6,026 nucleotides of DNA. Source: Pseudomonadota bacterium. GTDB taxonomy: Bacteria; Pseudomonadota; Gammaproteobacteria; Steroidobacterales; Steroidobacteraceae. How positions within the stretch are numbered: the first letter of the stretch is position 1; each line of letters starts with the position of its first letter. Below the pieces are notes generated by a model. It was given only the letters and a program-made list of their open reading frames with translations, was not told the DNA's origin and made no database searches. The stretch spans positions 1 to 6,026 of the forward strand of contig JAJZLX010000495.1 of assembly GCA_021850555.1 (NCBI GenBank), written 5' to 3'. Shown here one piece after another: positions 1-5,781 of this stretch. The translations under genes were made by a program, and so were the position numbers.

Positions 1-2
1 CA

Positions 3-308
3 GTCCGTTCCAGATCAATGACTTGGAAAGAGGTATCGGCAGAGACGGGTGTCAGCGCTTCCACGTTGACGCGGATGGCTCAAGGACGCAAACCCGACGC
101 TGCGAGCCTCGCCGCCCTGTCAGCCTGGGCCGGACTGAATCCTTCGGACTTCGTTCGCGCACCGTACAAAAAACCAGGCGCCGAACCGCTGGCGCAGATC
201 TCCACGCTTCTACGCACCGACCCGAACCTCGATACGGAGGCTGCGGAAGCGGTCGAGGCGATCGTACGTGCCGCGTACGATCGCCTGAAAAAGGAGCGGC
301 GTCCTTAG
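3..308 (+). CDS. XRE/Cro-family helix-turn-helix regulator, 5'-truncated by window edge
   Basis: This is a small transcriptional regulator. The readable product carries a typical HTH core, TWKEVSAETGVSASTLTRMA followed by QGRKPDAASLAAL; the SxSTLTRMAQGxxPD stretch is the recognition helix and following turn of XRE proteins. It ends in an acidic/alanine-rich helix (about residues 65-92, counted from the ATG at 18). The first in-frame ATG is at 18, but it has no Shine-Dalgarno sequence and would remove the first helix of the HTH. The frame stays open back to base 3 (VRFRS before the Met), so the real start is probably left of the window. XRE proteins of this sort commonly sit beside ImmA/IrrE peptidases or phage and toxin modules (recalled family knowledge), but no ImmA/IrrE gene is visible here. 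It converges on the 62-residue cargo gene. It may regulate the cargo, but nothing in the sequence proves that. Confidence 0.8.
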   Translation, partial: VRSRSMTWKEVSAETGVSASTLTRMAQGRKPDAASLAALSAWAGLNPSDFVRAPYKKPGAEPLAQISTLLRTDPNLDTEAAEAVEAIVRAAYDRLKKERRP

Positions 309-309
309 C

Positions 310-498
310 TCAAGGTTTCAGCTGCTTCTGCCGCGTTTGAGCGGCAAGCAGGCGTCGCTCCTCAATCACCTTTTCGATCTCGGGAACAACCTCATCGGTC
401 ATTGCTCGCCGAAACTCGTCGATGATCTGCTCGCCGACCGGCGTGAGCCCTTCCACGACCTCGAACACGCTTTTTGACGGCTTTTCGAACTGGTTCAT
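310..498 (-). CDS. Small hypothetical protein, 62 aa, downstream partner of the cysteine protease
   Basis: I do not recognise this protein. It is 62 residues, charged and largely helical in appearance, with an acidic middle (roughly residues 26-48, DEFRRAMTDEVVPEIEKVIEE) and a basic Gln/Lys/Arg tail. It has no Cys, no membrane segment and no signal peptide. The ATG at 498 is well supported: an AGGGGA Shine-Dalgarno sequence lies about 5 bases upstream and overlaps the TAG stop of the protease gene. The two genes are 9 bases apart and surely cotranscribed and probably translationally coupled. That pairing suggests a partner such as an inhibitor, chaperone or substrate of the protease, but this is inference from position only. 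Its stop codon lies one base from the stop of the convergent XRE gene. Confidence 0.72.
   Translation of the reverse strand: MNQFEKPSKSVFEVVEGLTPVGEQIIDEFRRAMTDEVVPEIEKVIEERRLLAAQTRQKQLKP
322..351. terminator. Stem-loop just past the XRE stop codon, possible terminator
   Basis: CTGCTT (322-327) and GCCGC (330-334) pair with GCGGC (341-345) and AAGCAG (346-351). This gives an 11-bp stem with a 2-base bulge and a 6-base loop (GTTTGA). It starts 14 bases after the XRE stop and lies inside the last codons of the convergent 62-residue gene. There is no T-run on either strand, so it is not a classic intrinsic terminator. It could still slow convergent transcription or protect a 3' end. Confidence 0.25.
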
Positions 499-507
499 GA
501 TCTTCCC

Positions 508-1977
508 CTATTTCGGCTGCGTGGGGCGCAAGTTCTGTTCCATGCGAGTCAATGCCGTCGTGGTCATGCCGTTCAGCTTCAGCCCCCGCATCCCGCTCGC
601 CGTGACACCGACGACACGCCGATTGAAAACGAGCGCCTCTGTACGACTGTGAATGAACCATAACGGCATCGGCTCCCGCAAGCTCGCGGTGGCATCCAGC
701 ACGGCGCGCGCCGCAATCTGGCCGGCAGACCATTCGGTATGGCGCGCAATCTCGACGACCCAGACGAACTGAGCAAATGGCAGCGACATGATCACTTCGA
801 CGAGCTTCGAATCGAATTCGGAGGAGCGACCGCGAACGAAATTCCGAAGAGCCGATCCCGTCGTGATCAGGTAACGGATAATGCACTCGTCCCGCGGGGG
901 CAACCCCAGCGCACCACCGAGTTTAAAGAGTGTTTCCGACAGCCGCTCCACGGCATCCGCAGGGTAGAAAATCTTCTCGGGCAGTGCAACGATGAACGAG
1001 TCGATGTCCTGGGTCGAATAGGGAGCGCTAGTCCCATGAACTGTAGGCACTGGTAAATAGGGCAGATGATTGTCGTCGACCGCAATTAGCGCCGTGAGCT
1101 CGTCCCACGCGTAACGCAATCCACCCGGAACTGCGGCGCCTGGCGCCTTCCACTCGCATCCGACAACGGCCATTGCGTGCTCGCGACGGTGCATGGCCGC
1201 AAAGAGCGGAAAGCCTGATTCTACATATGCAATCAGCTGGCGGTAGAAAGAAGGATCGGGTCTGTTTGTGTCGATCTTCGTCACGACATACGGGTAGGTC
1301 TCTGCAGCCTGAAATACCCGTTCCGCATTCGATATCTCTAGGCCCTTCGACGGCACGAGTCCACCCGGATCAAACTGCTGAGCCATCATGGTGATGTCGT
1401 GCGTGAGATACTCCCGATGGACGCTGTAACGTTCGCTGTAGTGCCGCAGGATGGACCAGCAGGTCGCGTGGGCACATACGGAAATATCCTGGTGCTGGTC
1501 CATGGAAGGGAAGCCTTCGACCTCGATCTTGTACCCTAGCACATGCACTTTGTGTTTCGCCGCAATGATGCGTGTGCCACCCTTGACTCCACTACGGATG
1601 TCCGGTGACAAGACGCTCCGGCCGATCGTTCCGATTCCGGTGGGACGCAGGACGATGTAACCGAAGTAATGATCACCGAGACGCCCGTCCGCGCAATTCA
1701 GAACGAGCCCATTCTTCTCGAAGGACACCGTCGCGTCGAAGAAATGCAGACGCACACAGTCAGGTCGGTAACACTGTCCCTTCTTGGAATAGAAGTGGTA
1801 ATAGGTACTGCGATAGTCCTTGTCGACGTAGTCGTGCTCGATCAACACTGCCTTCACAGCACTCGTGATACCGTTGACCAGCTTAGCAGCGACGGTCTTG
1901 GGGGCATATTCCGCGGAAATGTACGAATCTAGCTGAGCCAAGTCGGCACTGGATCGCAACGCAAGCCAAGTGTACAT
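508..1977 (-). CDS. Papain-like (C39-like) cysteine protease domain protein of unknown function
   Basis: This is a 489-residue protein with a probable papain-fold cysteine peptidase core. The likely catalytic Cys168 sits in VCAHATCW, with Gln161 or Gln163 just before it as oxyanion-hole candidate. His267 lies in EHAMAVVGCEW and Asp301/Asp302 in LIAVDDNHLPY. The Cys-His-Asp order and the H-A/V-VVG...VDD pattern are typical of C39 and other papain-like peptidases. Residues 1-150 and the C-terminal 150 or so (after FIVALPEKIFYPADAVE) match nothing I can name; no signal peptide or membrane helix is evident, so it is probably cytosolic. The ATG at 1977 is preceded by a modest GGAAAAG sequence. It lies 164 bases downstream of the relaxase gene on the same strand and is followed by the 62-residue gene. 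Two sampled 60-base lines are about 52% GC against 67-68% in the relaxase and accessory genes, suggesting separate acquisition. Transglutaminase-like or acyltransferase activity on the same fold is an alternative. Gene call is firm; function is not. Confidence 0.8.
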   Translation of the reverse strand: MYTWLALRSSADLAQLDSYISAEYAPKTVAAKLVNGITSAVKAVLIEHDYVDKDYRSTYYHFYSKKGQCYRPDCVRLHFFDATVSFEKNGLVLNCADGRLGDHYFGYIVLRPTGIGTIGRSVLSPDIRSGVKGGTRIIAAKHKVHVLGYKIEVEGFPSMDQHQDISVCAHATCWSILRHYSERYSVHREYLTHDITMMAQQFDPGGLVPSKGLEISNAERVFQAAETYPYVVTKIDTNRPDPSFYRQLIAYVESGFPLFAAMHRREHAMAVVGCEWKAPGAAVPGGLRYAWDELTALIAVDDNHLPYLPVPTVHGTSAPYSTQDIDSFIVALPEKIFYPADAVERLSETLFKLGGALGLPPRDECIIRYLITTGSALRNFVRGRSSEFDSKLVEVIMSLPFAQFVWVVEIARHTEWSAGQIAARAVLDATASLREPMPLWFIHSRTEALVFNRRVVGVTASGMRGLKLNGMTTTALTRMEQNLRPTQPK

Positions 1978-2107
1978 GTTCTTTTCCAGTATCTTGCAGT
2001 GCTAGTGTTCCCAAGACTAATTATGCCTGAAATGTCGCTTTCTCGCGAACCGGCCGGTATACGCCACCCCTACACGAGCCGCTGAAGTAAATGCTGATCA
2101 ACACGTT

Positions 2108-2129
2108 ACCGGGGGCAGATCCACCCGGT
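2108..2129. other. Stem-loop downstream of the relaxase gene
   Basis: ACCGGG (2108-2113) pairs with CCCGGT (2124-2129) around a 10-base loop, starting about 12 bases beyond the relaxase stop on the minus strand. No T-run follows on the minus strand, so it is at best a weak or Rho-assisted end for the relaxase transcript. Otherwise the 164-base gap 1978-2141 shows no clear promoter or gene. Confidence 0.2.
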
Positions 2130-2141
2130 GCAGGGCTTTCT

Positions 2142-3911
2142 TTACCGCCCTTGGTCCTGCTCGTCGTCGGCCTCCTCCTGCTCGATAAGCTCATGCGGTC
2201 CAGGCTCGCCCAGTGCCATCTTGTCACGCTCATGCCGCACGATCGCCTGAAGGTCCTTATCCTCCACCTCGATCCCCTCACGAGCAGCCATCCTGGCCAT
2301 CCGCTCCCTGAACTCGGCTGATCCCTGGATCGAGACCTTGTCACTCCACTTGGCTGCAGCGACTTGCAGCGCTGCGACCTCGGCAGCCTCGTCGTGCCGC
2401 AGCAGCTTGATGGTTTCCCGTTTTGCCAGAAACACGGCGCCCAGCTGGTCTCGGTACCGCTTTCCACGTTCCTGCGGATCCCATTCGTACCGCAGGCCGC
2501 AGGCCCGCGCCGCCGCGAGCTCGGCGCTGTGATAGGTGGACTTGAGCGGCGCCCCGCCGATTCTCAACTCGTTATGCCCGCCCCGCGCGGCCGCCTCCGC
2601 GGATCGATCCCGGCGCCGCCGCGCCTGATTCGCCGAGCGGATACGCTCCTTCACGCGCTGCGCGCGCAGGTCGGCCTGGATCTGCTCGCGCGCGATCCGC
2701 AACGCCATGTAGTGATACTGCTCGCGGCCGCCCGCGTCGCGCCACTCACGGTGTAGCGCGGAGGCTGCCGCCCTGATCTGGTCGTGCGTGCCCATTGGCA
2801 TGCGATGCCGCCGTGCATGCTGAATCAGCTCAGCCCGGGCTCGCGCGATGTCCGCATCGGTCGGCTCGCGCTTCGATTTCTCTTCGCCTTTTGCGCCGGT
2901 CTCGGCTCTCCTGCGCCAGTCATCTCTCTCACGCTTGGCTTGATCCTTCTCTACCCGGGCGAAGTCACGCTCGGCTCTCAGGGCCTCATTGGCGGCGCGC
3001 AGCGCCATGTAATCGGCTTGGCTGACCTGTCCCCGCATCGCGGCACGGATCGCCTTATAGTCTGCGTCGCGGTCGCAGGTCATGGTCACCCCGAACCGCT
3101 GCGCGGCTTCCGCGATCAGGACCTTTGCGGCGGACAGTTCCTCTCGTGCCTCATCCCGTTCGCGCGCCGCATGTTCAGCGCGCTGCTCCGCCTTCTCCGC
3201 GTTGCCGTGATATTGCCGTAGTGTTGCGGCTTGGCGCTCACGCTCATCCCGGCTCAAAATCCGTCCCTGCCGAGCCAGGGCACGGTACGCATGGCTGTCG
3301 ATATGCTTACGGCGGCTATCCTTCTCGCCGCGCTCAAGGCCGGTGATCTCAGCAGCGAGGTCCTGTAGTTTCTGCCCTCGGGCACGGCGATCCCCGACCA
3401 CCTGCACCTTGCCATCCGCCCCGCGCTCGCTGCGCTCCATCCGGACCACTCGTCCACGTTCGTCGGTCTTGTCCACGCAGATATGGCAGTGCACGTTGTA
3501 CCCGACGCTGCCATCCTCCCTGATGTGTCCCTCGTCCAAATGGACATCGGCACGCAGCACGCGATGCCCAGACACCTGCTGGTATTGCGTACAGAACTCC
3601 CGCACACGACGTTCCATGTCGCGCTTCCACTCATCGACCTCCGCGCACGGATGATCGGCTGGTGGGTCGGGCAAATTCAGCACGCCCTCCTGGAGCGGGC
3701 TGTACCCCTTGGTCGCTCGGGCCTTGGGCGAGGCGAGCGCCATTTTCTCTCGGTACGTAGCCTCGACGTCCCCGTAGACAATGCTGATGTTGCCCAGGTG
3801 ATGCTCTCGGGGCAATAAGTCGCGAGGCGGCACCTCCCTGGTGTTATGGGCGATGGCCAGGATGCCGCCCGCCGGGACGGGCTTGAAGTGGATAGAAGAA
3901 CCACGCGCCAT
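2142..3911 (-). CDS. Relaxase, MOBV (Pre/MobM)-like, with C-terminal LPD7-like domain
   Basis: This is the DNA-transfer nickase: it would cut oriT, stay bound to the 5' end and lead the strand out. From the chosen Met the protein is 589 residues. Motif I is AHNTRE with His22, matching the HNxR motif whose His22 is catalytic in MobM (recalled). Metal/active-site motif III is HLDE (His124, Asp126, Glu127) followed by VHCH (His141, His143). No clear catalytic Tyr stands near the N-terminus. A long charged coiled-coil-like stretch spans about 225-340. The C-terminal part (about 485-560: YRDQLGAVFLAKRETIKLL, then AALQVAAAKWSDKVSIQGS) resembles LPD7, a domain common in large mobile-element proteins. 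The frame is open to a GTG at 4016, but that codon lies inside the 24-bp palindrome without a ribosome site. The ATG at 3911 has AGGA 8 bases upstream and places His22 as in MobM, so I prefer it. Divergent from the accessory operon across the putative oriT. Confidence 0.88.
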   Translation of the reverse strand: MARGSSIHFKPVPAGGILAIAHNTREVPPRDLLPREHHLGNISIVYGDVEATYREKMALASPKARATKGYSPLQEGVLNLPDPPADHPCAEVDEWKRDMERRVREFCTQYQQVSGHRVLRADVHLDEGHIREDGSVGYNVHCHICVDKTDERGRVVRMERSERGADGKVQVVGDRRARGQKLQDLAAEITGLERGEKDSRRKHIDSHAYRALARQGRILSRDERERQAATLRQYHGNAEKAEQRAEHAARERDEAREELSAAKVLIAEAAQRFGVTMTCDRDADYKAIRAAMRGQVSQADYMALRAANEALRAERDFARVEKDQAKRERDDWRRRAETGAKGEEKSKREPTDADIARARAELIQHARRHRMPMGTHDQIRAAASALHREWRDAGGREQYHYMALRIAREQIQADLRAQRVKERIRSANQARRRRDRSAEAAARGGHNELRIGGAPLKSTYHSAELAAARACGLRYEWDPQERGKRYRDQLGAVFLAKRETIKLLRHDEAAEVAALQVAAAKWSDKVSIQGSAEFRERMARMAAREGIEVEDKDLQAIVRHERDKMALGEPGPHELIEQEEADDEQDQGR

Positions 3912-3944
3912 AGGTCTTGTCCTGCTGTCTTCGCTCTCGAGGGT

Positions 3945-3963
3945 GCAGGGGGCTTGCCCCTGC
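3945..3963. repeat. Inverted repeat 1 of putative oriT
   Basis: GCAGGGG (3945-3951) pairs with CCCCTGC (3957-3963) around GCTTG. A shifted register pairs GGGGC (3949-3953) with GCCCC (3956-3960) around TT. It begins 33 bases upstream of the relaxase start, so it could act as a hairpin in the leader RNA or as part of oriT. Confidence 0.5.
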
Positions 3964-3970
3964 CGCACAA

Positions 3971-3988
3971 GGACCGGCTTGCCGGTCC
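3971..3988. repeat. Inverted repeat 2 of putative oriT, perfect 8-bp arms
   Basis: GGACCGGC (3971-3978) and GCCGGTCC (3981-3988) are perfect reverse complements around TT. It lies 12 bases from the 24-bp palindrome. As single-stranded DNA it would extrude a strong hairpin, as relaxase-recognition repeats next to nic sites often do. Confidence 0.6.
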
Positions 3989-4000
3989 GAACATCCACCA

Positions 4001-4024
4001 GGATGTAAGTGCGCACTTACATCC
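4001..4024. repeat. Perfect 24-bp palindrome with flanking GGATGT half-sites
   Basis: GGATGTAAGTGC (4001-4012) is followed immediately by its exact reverse complement GCACTTACATCC (4013-4024). Further copies of the end hexamer lie on both sides: ACATCC at 3991-3996 and GGATGT at 4028-4033. They form nested inverted repeats with the palindrome arms (ACATCC-4-GGATGT at 3991-4006; TACATCC-3-GGATGTA at 4018-4034). A symmetric operator for a dimeric DNA-binding protein, or the relaxosome core of oriT, is the best explanation. Which protein binds is unknown. Confidence 0.75.
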
Positions 4025-4082
4025 GGGGGATGTAGTGCTCAGCAATGCTCCGCCCCGCGGGCCCTCCGCTCTCTGACGCCTC

Positions 4083-4119
4083 GGGCAAGCCCTCGGTTTC
4101 GCAGTCGCAGGCAAGCCTG
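4083..4119. repeat. Two short GGCAAGCC palindromic elements
   Basis: GGGCAAGCCC (4083-4092) and CAGGCAAGCCTG (4108-4119) share the core GGCAAGCC, the reverse complement of the GGCTTGCC core in the two repeats left of the 24-bp palindrome. Cores start 26 bases apart here and 25 bases apart on the left. They are probable protein-binding or structural elements of the oriT/control region. Confidence 0.4.
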
Positions 4120-4204
4120 AGCCACACAGCCGGACAGTCGTACCCGGATCGCTCTCCTGGTCCCACGTCGGCGAGTACGGGTACCAGCAGCTCATTGCGG
4201 CGCA

Positions 4205-4223
4205 GAGTCCACCAGGAGTCCAC
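4205..4223 (+). promoter_or_regulatory. Direct repeat overlapping the ribosome-binding site of the 181-residue gene
   Basis: GAGTCCAC occurs at 4205-4212 and again at 4216-4223, 11 bases apart, about one helical turn. The second copy overlaps the AGGAG Shine-Dalgarno (4214-4218), which lies 8 bases before the ATG at 4227. It could be a self-regulation site, but two 8-base copies can also be chance. Confidence 0.3.
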
Positions 4224-4226
4224 ACC

Positions 4227-4772
4227 ATGCCTCGAAAGAAGTCCAAGCGCGCAGCGCCGCATCCCATTGCCGCCGCAATCGCCGCCGATCTCGAGCGCCT
4301 CCAACCAGCCGAGCCCCAGCCGCAATCCATCCCGCCGCAAGTGTGGTCAGTCATACGAGGATTTAGGCGGCGGGGACGTTCGATACCGCAAATCATGGAA
4401 GTGCTGGAGAGACATGGGTACCACGCCGATCCCGACATGCTTGCCGCCCGCCTCAAGCCTCGCGCAACGCGGCGGGTCCAACAGCGGACCAGCGCTGACA
4501 CTGAGGTGGCGTCCACCCCGGCATCCACGAACACTCCAGTGCCGCCCATCACGAGCAGCCCCAATACGCCCACGGAAGGGGTGCCAGCGGGACTGCATTC
4601 GGCAAGAGCGTTCACCGCCGAGCAGCGCGCCCAATACCAGATCCCGCAGTGGGCAGACGGCTCGAACATGCGGAACGGCGAAACTCTGGAGAATTACGCG
4701 CGCCGCAAACGCATCCAGGGGTCGCCGGAATCGCAGCGCGCCACACGCGGCAAGTTCATCGGCGAGAGCTGA
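4227..4772 (+). CDS. Basic HTH-like protein, probable mobilization accessory/oriT-binding protein
   Basis: This is the first gene of the accessory operon, 181 residues. The N-terminus is strongly basic (MPRKKSKRAA). An HTH-like stretch follows at about residues 38-77 (VWSVIRGFRRRGRSIPQIME, then VLERHGYHADPDMLAARLKP), similar in layout to the HTH of the 88-residue neighbour and to TraK-type oriT-binding proteins. Residues 85-125 are a Thr/Ser/Pro-rich linker. The C-terminal part (about 128-181) has a motif I cannot name, QYQIPQWADGSNMRNGETLE, ending in a basic tail. The ATG at 4227 has a good AGGAG 8 bases upstream. Position next to the putative oriT, divergent from the relaxase, suggests it binds oriT or controls the operon. 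The function is inferred from location and the HTH-like segment, not from a firm family match. Confidence 0.75.
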   Translation: MPRKKSKRAAPHPIAAAIAADLERLQPAEPQPQSIPPQVWSVIRGFRRRGRSIPQIMEVLERHGYHADPDMLAARLKPRATRRVQQRTSADTEVASTPASTNTPVPPITSSPNTPTEGVPAGLHSARAFTAEQRAQYQIPQWADGSNMRNGETLENYARRKRIQGSPESQRATRGKFIGES

Positions 4773-4822
4773 GTCGAGGGCAACAATAGGGCAACCGAGG
4801 TCCCGGCACGGGGAGTAGCTGC

Positions 4823-5089
4823 ATGAGCAACACCCCAGCAACGCCCGTGCCAAGCGCCGACCGGCCCTGGCATCGACGGTCTCCGCTATGGGATCGCGAG
4901 CGCGAGATCCGCCGACTCATCGGGCAGGGGTACTCGCTCCGCCAGGTGATCGACCGTCTCGACCTCGGCGTCAGCCGGCCGTGTCTCTGGAGATGGCTCA
5001 AGCGGGCCGGTGAGGTCCGCGACGCCGCTGCCCTGCTCGCTCTCGACGCCTCCGGCTTCGTTCCACCTACCCCGAGGATCCCCGAATGA
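4823..5089 (+). CDS. Small HTH DNA-binding protein, TraK-like in position
   Basis: This is an 88-residue protein with one clear helix-turn-helix at about residues 27-61 (REIRRLIGQGYSLRQVIDRL, then DLGVSRPCLWRWLKRAG), a Hin/transposase-like trihelical pattern. The short C-terminal tail ends SGFVPPTPRIPE. It follows the 181-residue gene after 50 bases, and its ATG at 4823 has GGGGAG 7 bases upstream. Its stop overlaps the next start in ATGA (5086-5089), so it is translationally coupled to the TraL-like gene. IncP TraK, which binds oriT and precedes traL, has a comparable HTH and gene order, but TraK is longer and similarity here is weak. The likely role is an oriT-binding or operon-regulating protein; a simple repressor is the alternative. 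Confidence 0.78.
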   Translation: MSNTPATPVPSADRPWHRRSPLWDREREIRRLIGQGYSLRQVIDRLDLGVSRPCLWRWLKRAGEVRDAAALLALDASGFVPPTPRIPE

Positions 5090-5781
5090 CTCATTCGATC
5101 TACATGACCCTGAGTGCCGTCGGCAATGTCGGTAAGACCACCGTGGCCCACCACGTCCTGGCCCCTGCAACTGGCGGCTCTATTTGCACACTCGAGACCC
5201 ACTCTGCGAGCGGCAACGAGCACGACGTCGTTGACCGTGACGGCCTCGCCGCTCGGCTCTTCGCACCCCCCGAAGGCGGTCTCGTGCTGGATGTCGGCGT
5301 CGGCGACACCGTCGACGCGCTCGTCGCACTCACGCTCGTCGCCCGCCAGGACCCGAGTCTGCCGCAGCGGCTGAAGATCGTCGTGCCGCTGCTCACCGAC
5401 GGCAAATCCGTCGCCGGACTACGATGGCTGCTCGCACAGATGCCTGAGCGGCTGCGACCCGCCGTGCGCGCGATCTGGAATCGGGTGCGACCAGGGGAGA
5501 AATCGTCTCTGCGGGATGGAGATATCGTCCGCGCAGCCTGCGCAGTGATCCGGCAGAGCAGCGGACGGCTTTGCGCTCCCGCGCTCCATGAGTCGCCACT
5601 GTTCGATCCCGCGCACCCGCTCGTCCGCGAGCGCGGGTCATTGGAGGCGGTGGCGTCCATTCCGGACGCCGAGATCCGTTCAGCCCCGCTGGCTGATATG
5701 CCGTCGTTGCTGGCGGGCCGCGACGCGGCGCAGTCCGCGCAGACCGACTGCCGCGAAGTGCTCTCGGCCATCAATGAGTGA
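5086..5781 (+). CDS. TraL/StbB-like P-loop NTPase, ParA/MinD superfamily
   Basis: This is a 231-residue nucleotide-binding protein. The Walker A loop is at residues 11-18, AVGNVGKT (Lys17), right behind the first strand. A second core strand ends in GLVLDVGVGDT with Asp69, equivalent to the VVIDNG stretch of TraL. Later strands are LKIVVPLLTDG (about 96-106) and VRAIWNRVRPGEKS (about 127-140), which line up with the VWLNPYWG region of IncP TraL. The ParA/MinD signature lysine (KGGxGKT) is replaced by Val12, so it is a divergent member. TraL in IncP and StbB in R388 lie beside oriT; StbB works with StbA in plasmid stability and conjugation (recalled). Start ATG overlaps the previous stop (ATGA) and has GAGGA 7 bases upstream. 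The family call is fairly secure; whether it acts in transfer, positioning or partition is open. Confidence 0.82.
   Translation: MTHSIYMTLSAVGNVGKTTVAHHVLAPATGGSICTLETHSASGNEHDVVDRDGLAARLFAPPEGGLVLDVGVGDTVDALVALTLVARQDPSLPQRLKIVVPLLTDGKSVAGLRWLLAQMPERLRPAVRAIWNRVRPGEKSSLRDGDIVRAACAVIRQSSGRLCAPALHESPLFDPAHPLVRERGSLEAVASIPDAEIRSAPLADMPSLLAGRDAAQSAQTDCREVLSAINE

Larger units (their letters stand above)
3912..4226. other. oriT: Putative oriT and divergent control region
   Basis: This 315-base stretch has no convincing gene and separates the relaxase from the divergent accessory operon, the usual place for an origin of transfer. It is dense in symmetric elements: a hairpin at 3945-3963, a perfect 8-bp-arm inverted repeat at 3971-3988, a perfect 24-bp palindrome at 4001-4024 with extra GGATGT half-sites, and further short inverted repeats at 4083-4092, 4108-4119 and 4140-4146/4178-4184. 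No strong sigma-70 promoter stands out, though both flanking transcripts should start here. Calling it oriT is inference from gene order and repeat content; the nic site is not proven. Confidence 0.6.

Noticed and set aside
1978..2026. Possible sigma-70 promoter for the protease (CATAAT on the minus strand at 2026-2021, or TTGGGA-15-GATACT)
   Set aside because: No acceptable -35 box goes with CATAAT, and the second pair has short spacing and poor matches. Too weak to annotate.
3912..4016. 35-residue N-terminal extension of the relaxase from a GTG at 4016
   Set aside because: The GTG lies in the 24-bp palindrome, has no ribosome site, and the extension translates repeat DNA. The ATG at 3911 has AGGA 8 bases upstream and sets the HNxR His at position 22 as in MobM.
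3912..4226. CRISPR array or iteron origin
   Set aside because: Repeats are short, few and mostly inverted, with no regular repeat-spacer pattern, and no replication initiator gene is present in the window.
3677..4669. 330-codon open frame on the minus strand across the relaxase start, the gap and the 181-residue gene
   Set aside because: It overlaps better-supported genes on both sides, has low-complexity composition (Ser/Arg/Ala/Trp-rich) typical of a shadow frame in GC-rich DNA, and no recognisable motif.
4045..4818. 257-codon plus-strand frame overlapping the 181-residue gene
   Set aside because: The product is Ser/Pro/Arg-rich without any motif, and the 181-residue frame has a good ribosome site and an HTH-like segment.
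5100..5774. 224-codon minus-strand frame opposite the TraL-like gene
   Set aside because: It mirrors the P-loop gene almost exactly, is Ser/Arg/Thr-rich and shows no domain. The plus-strand frame has Walker A and coupled start and stop signals.
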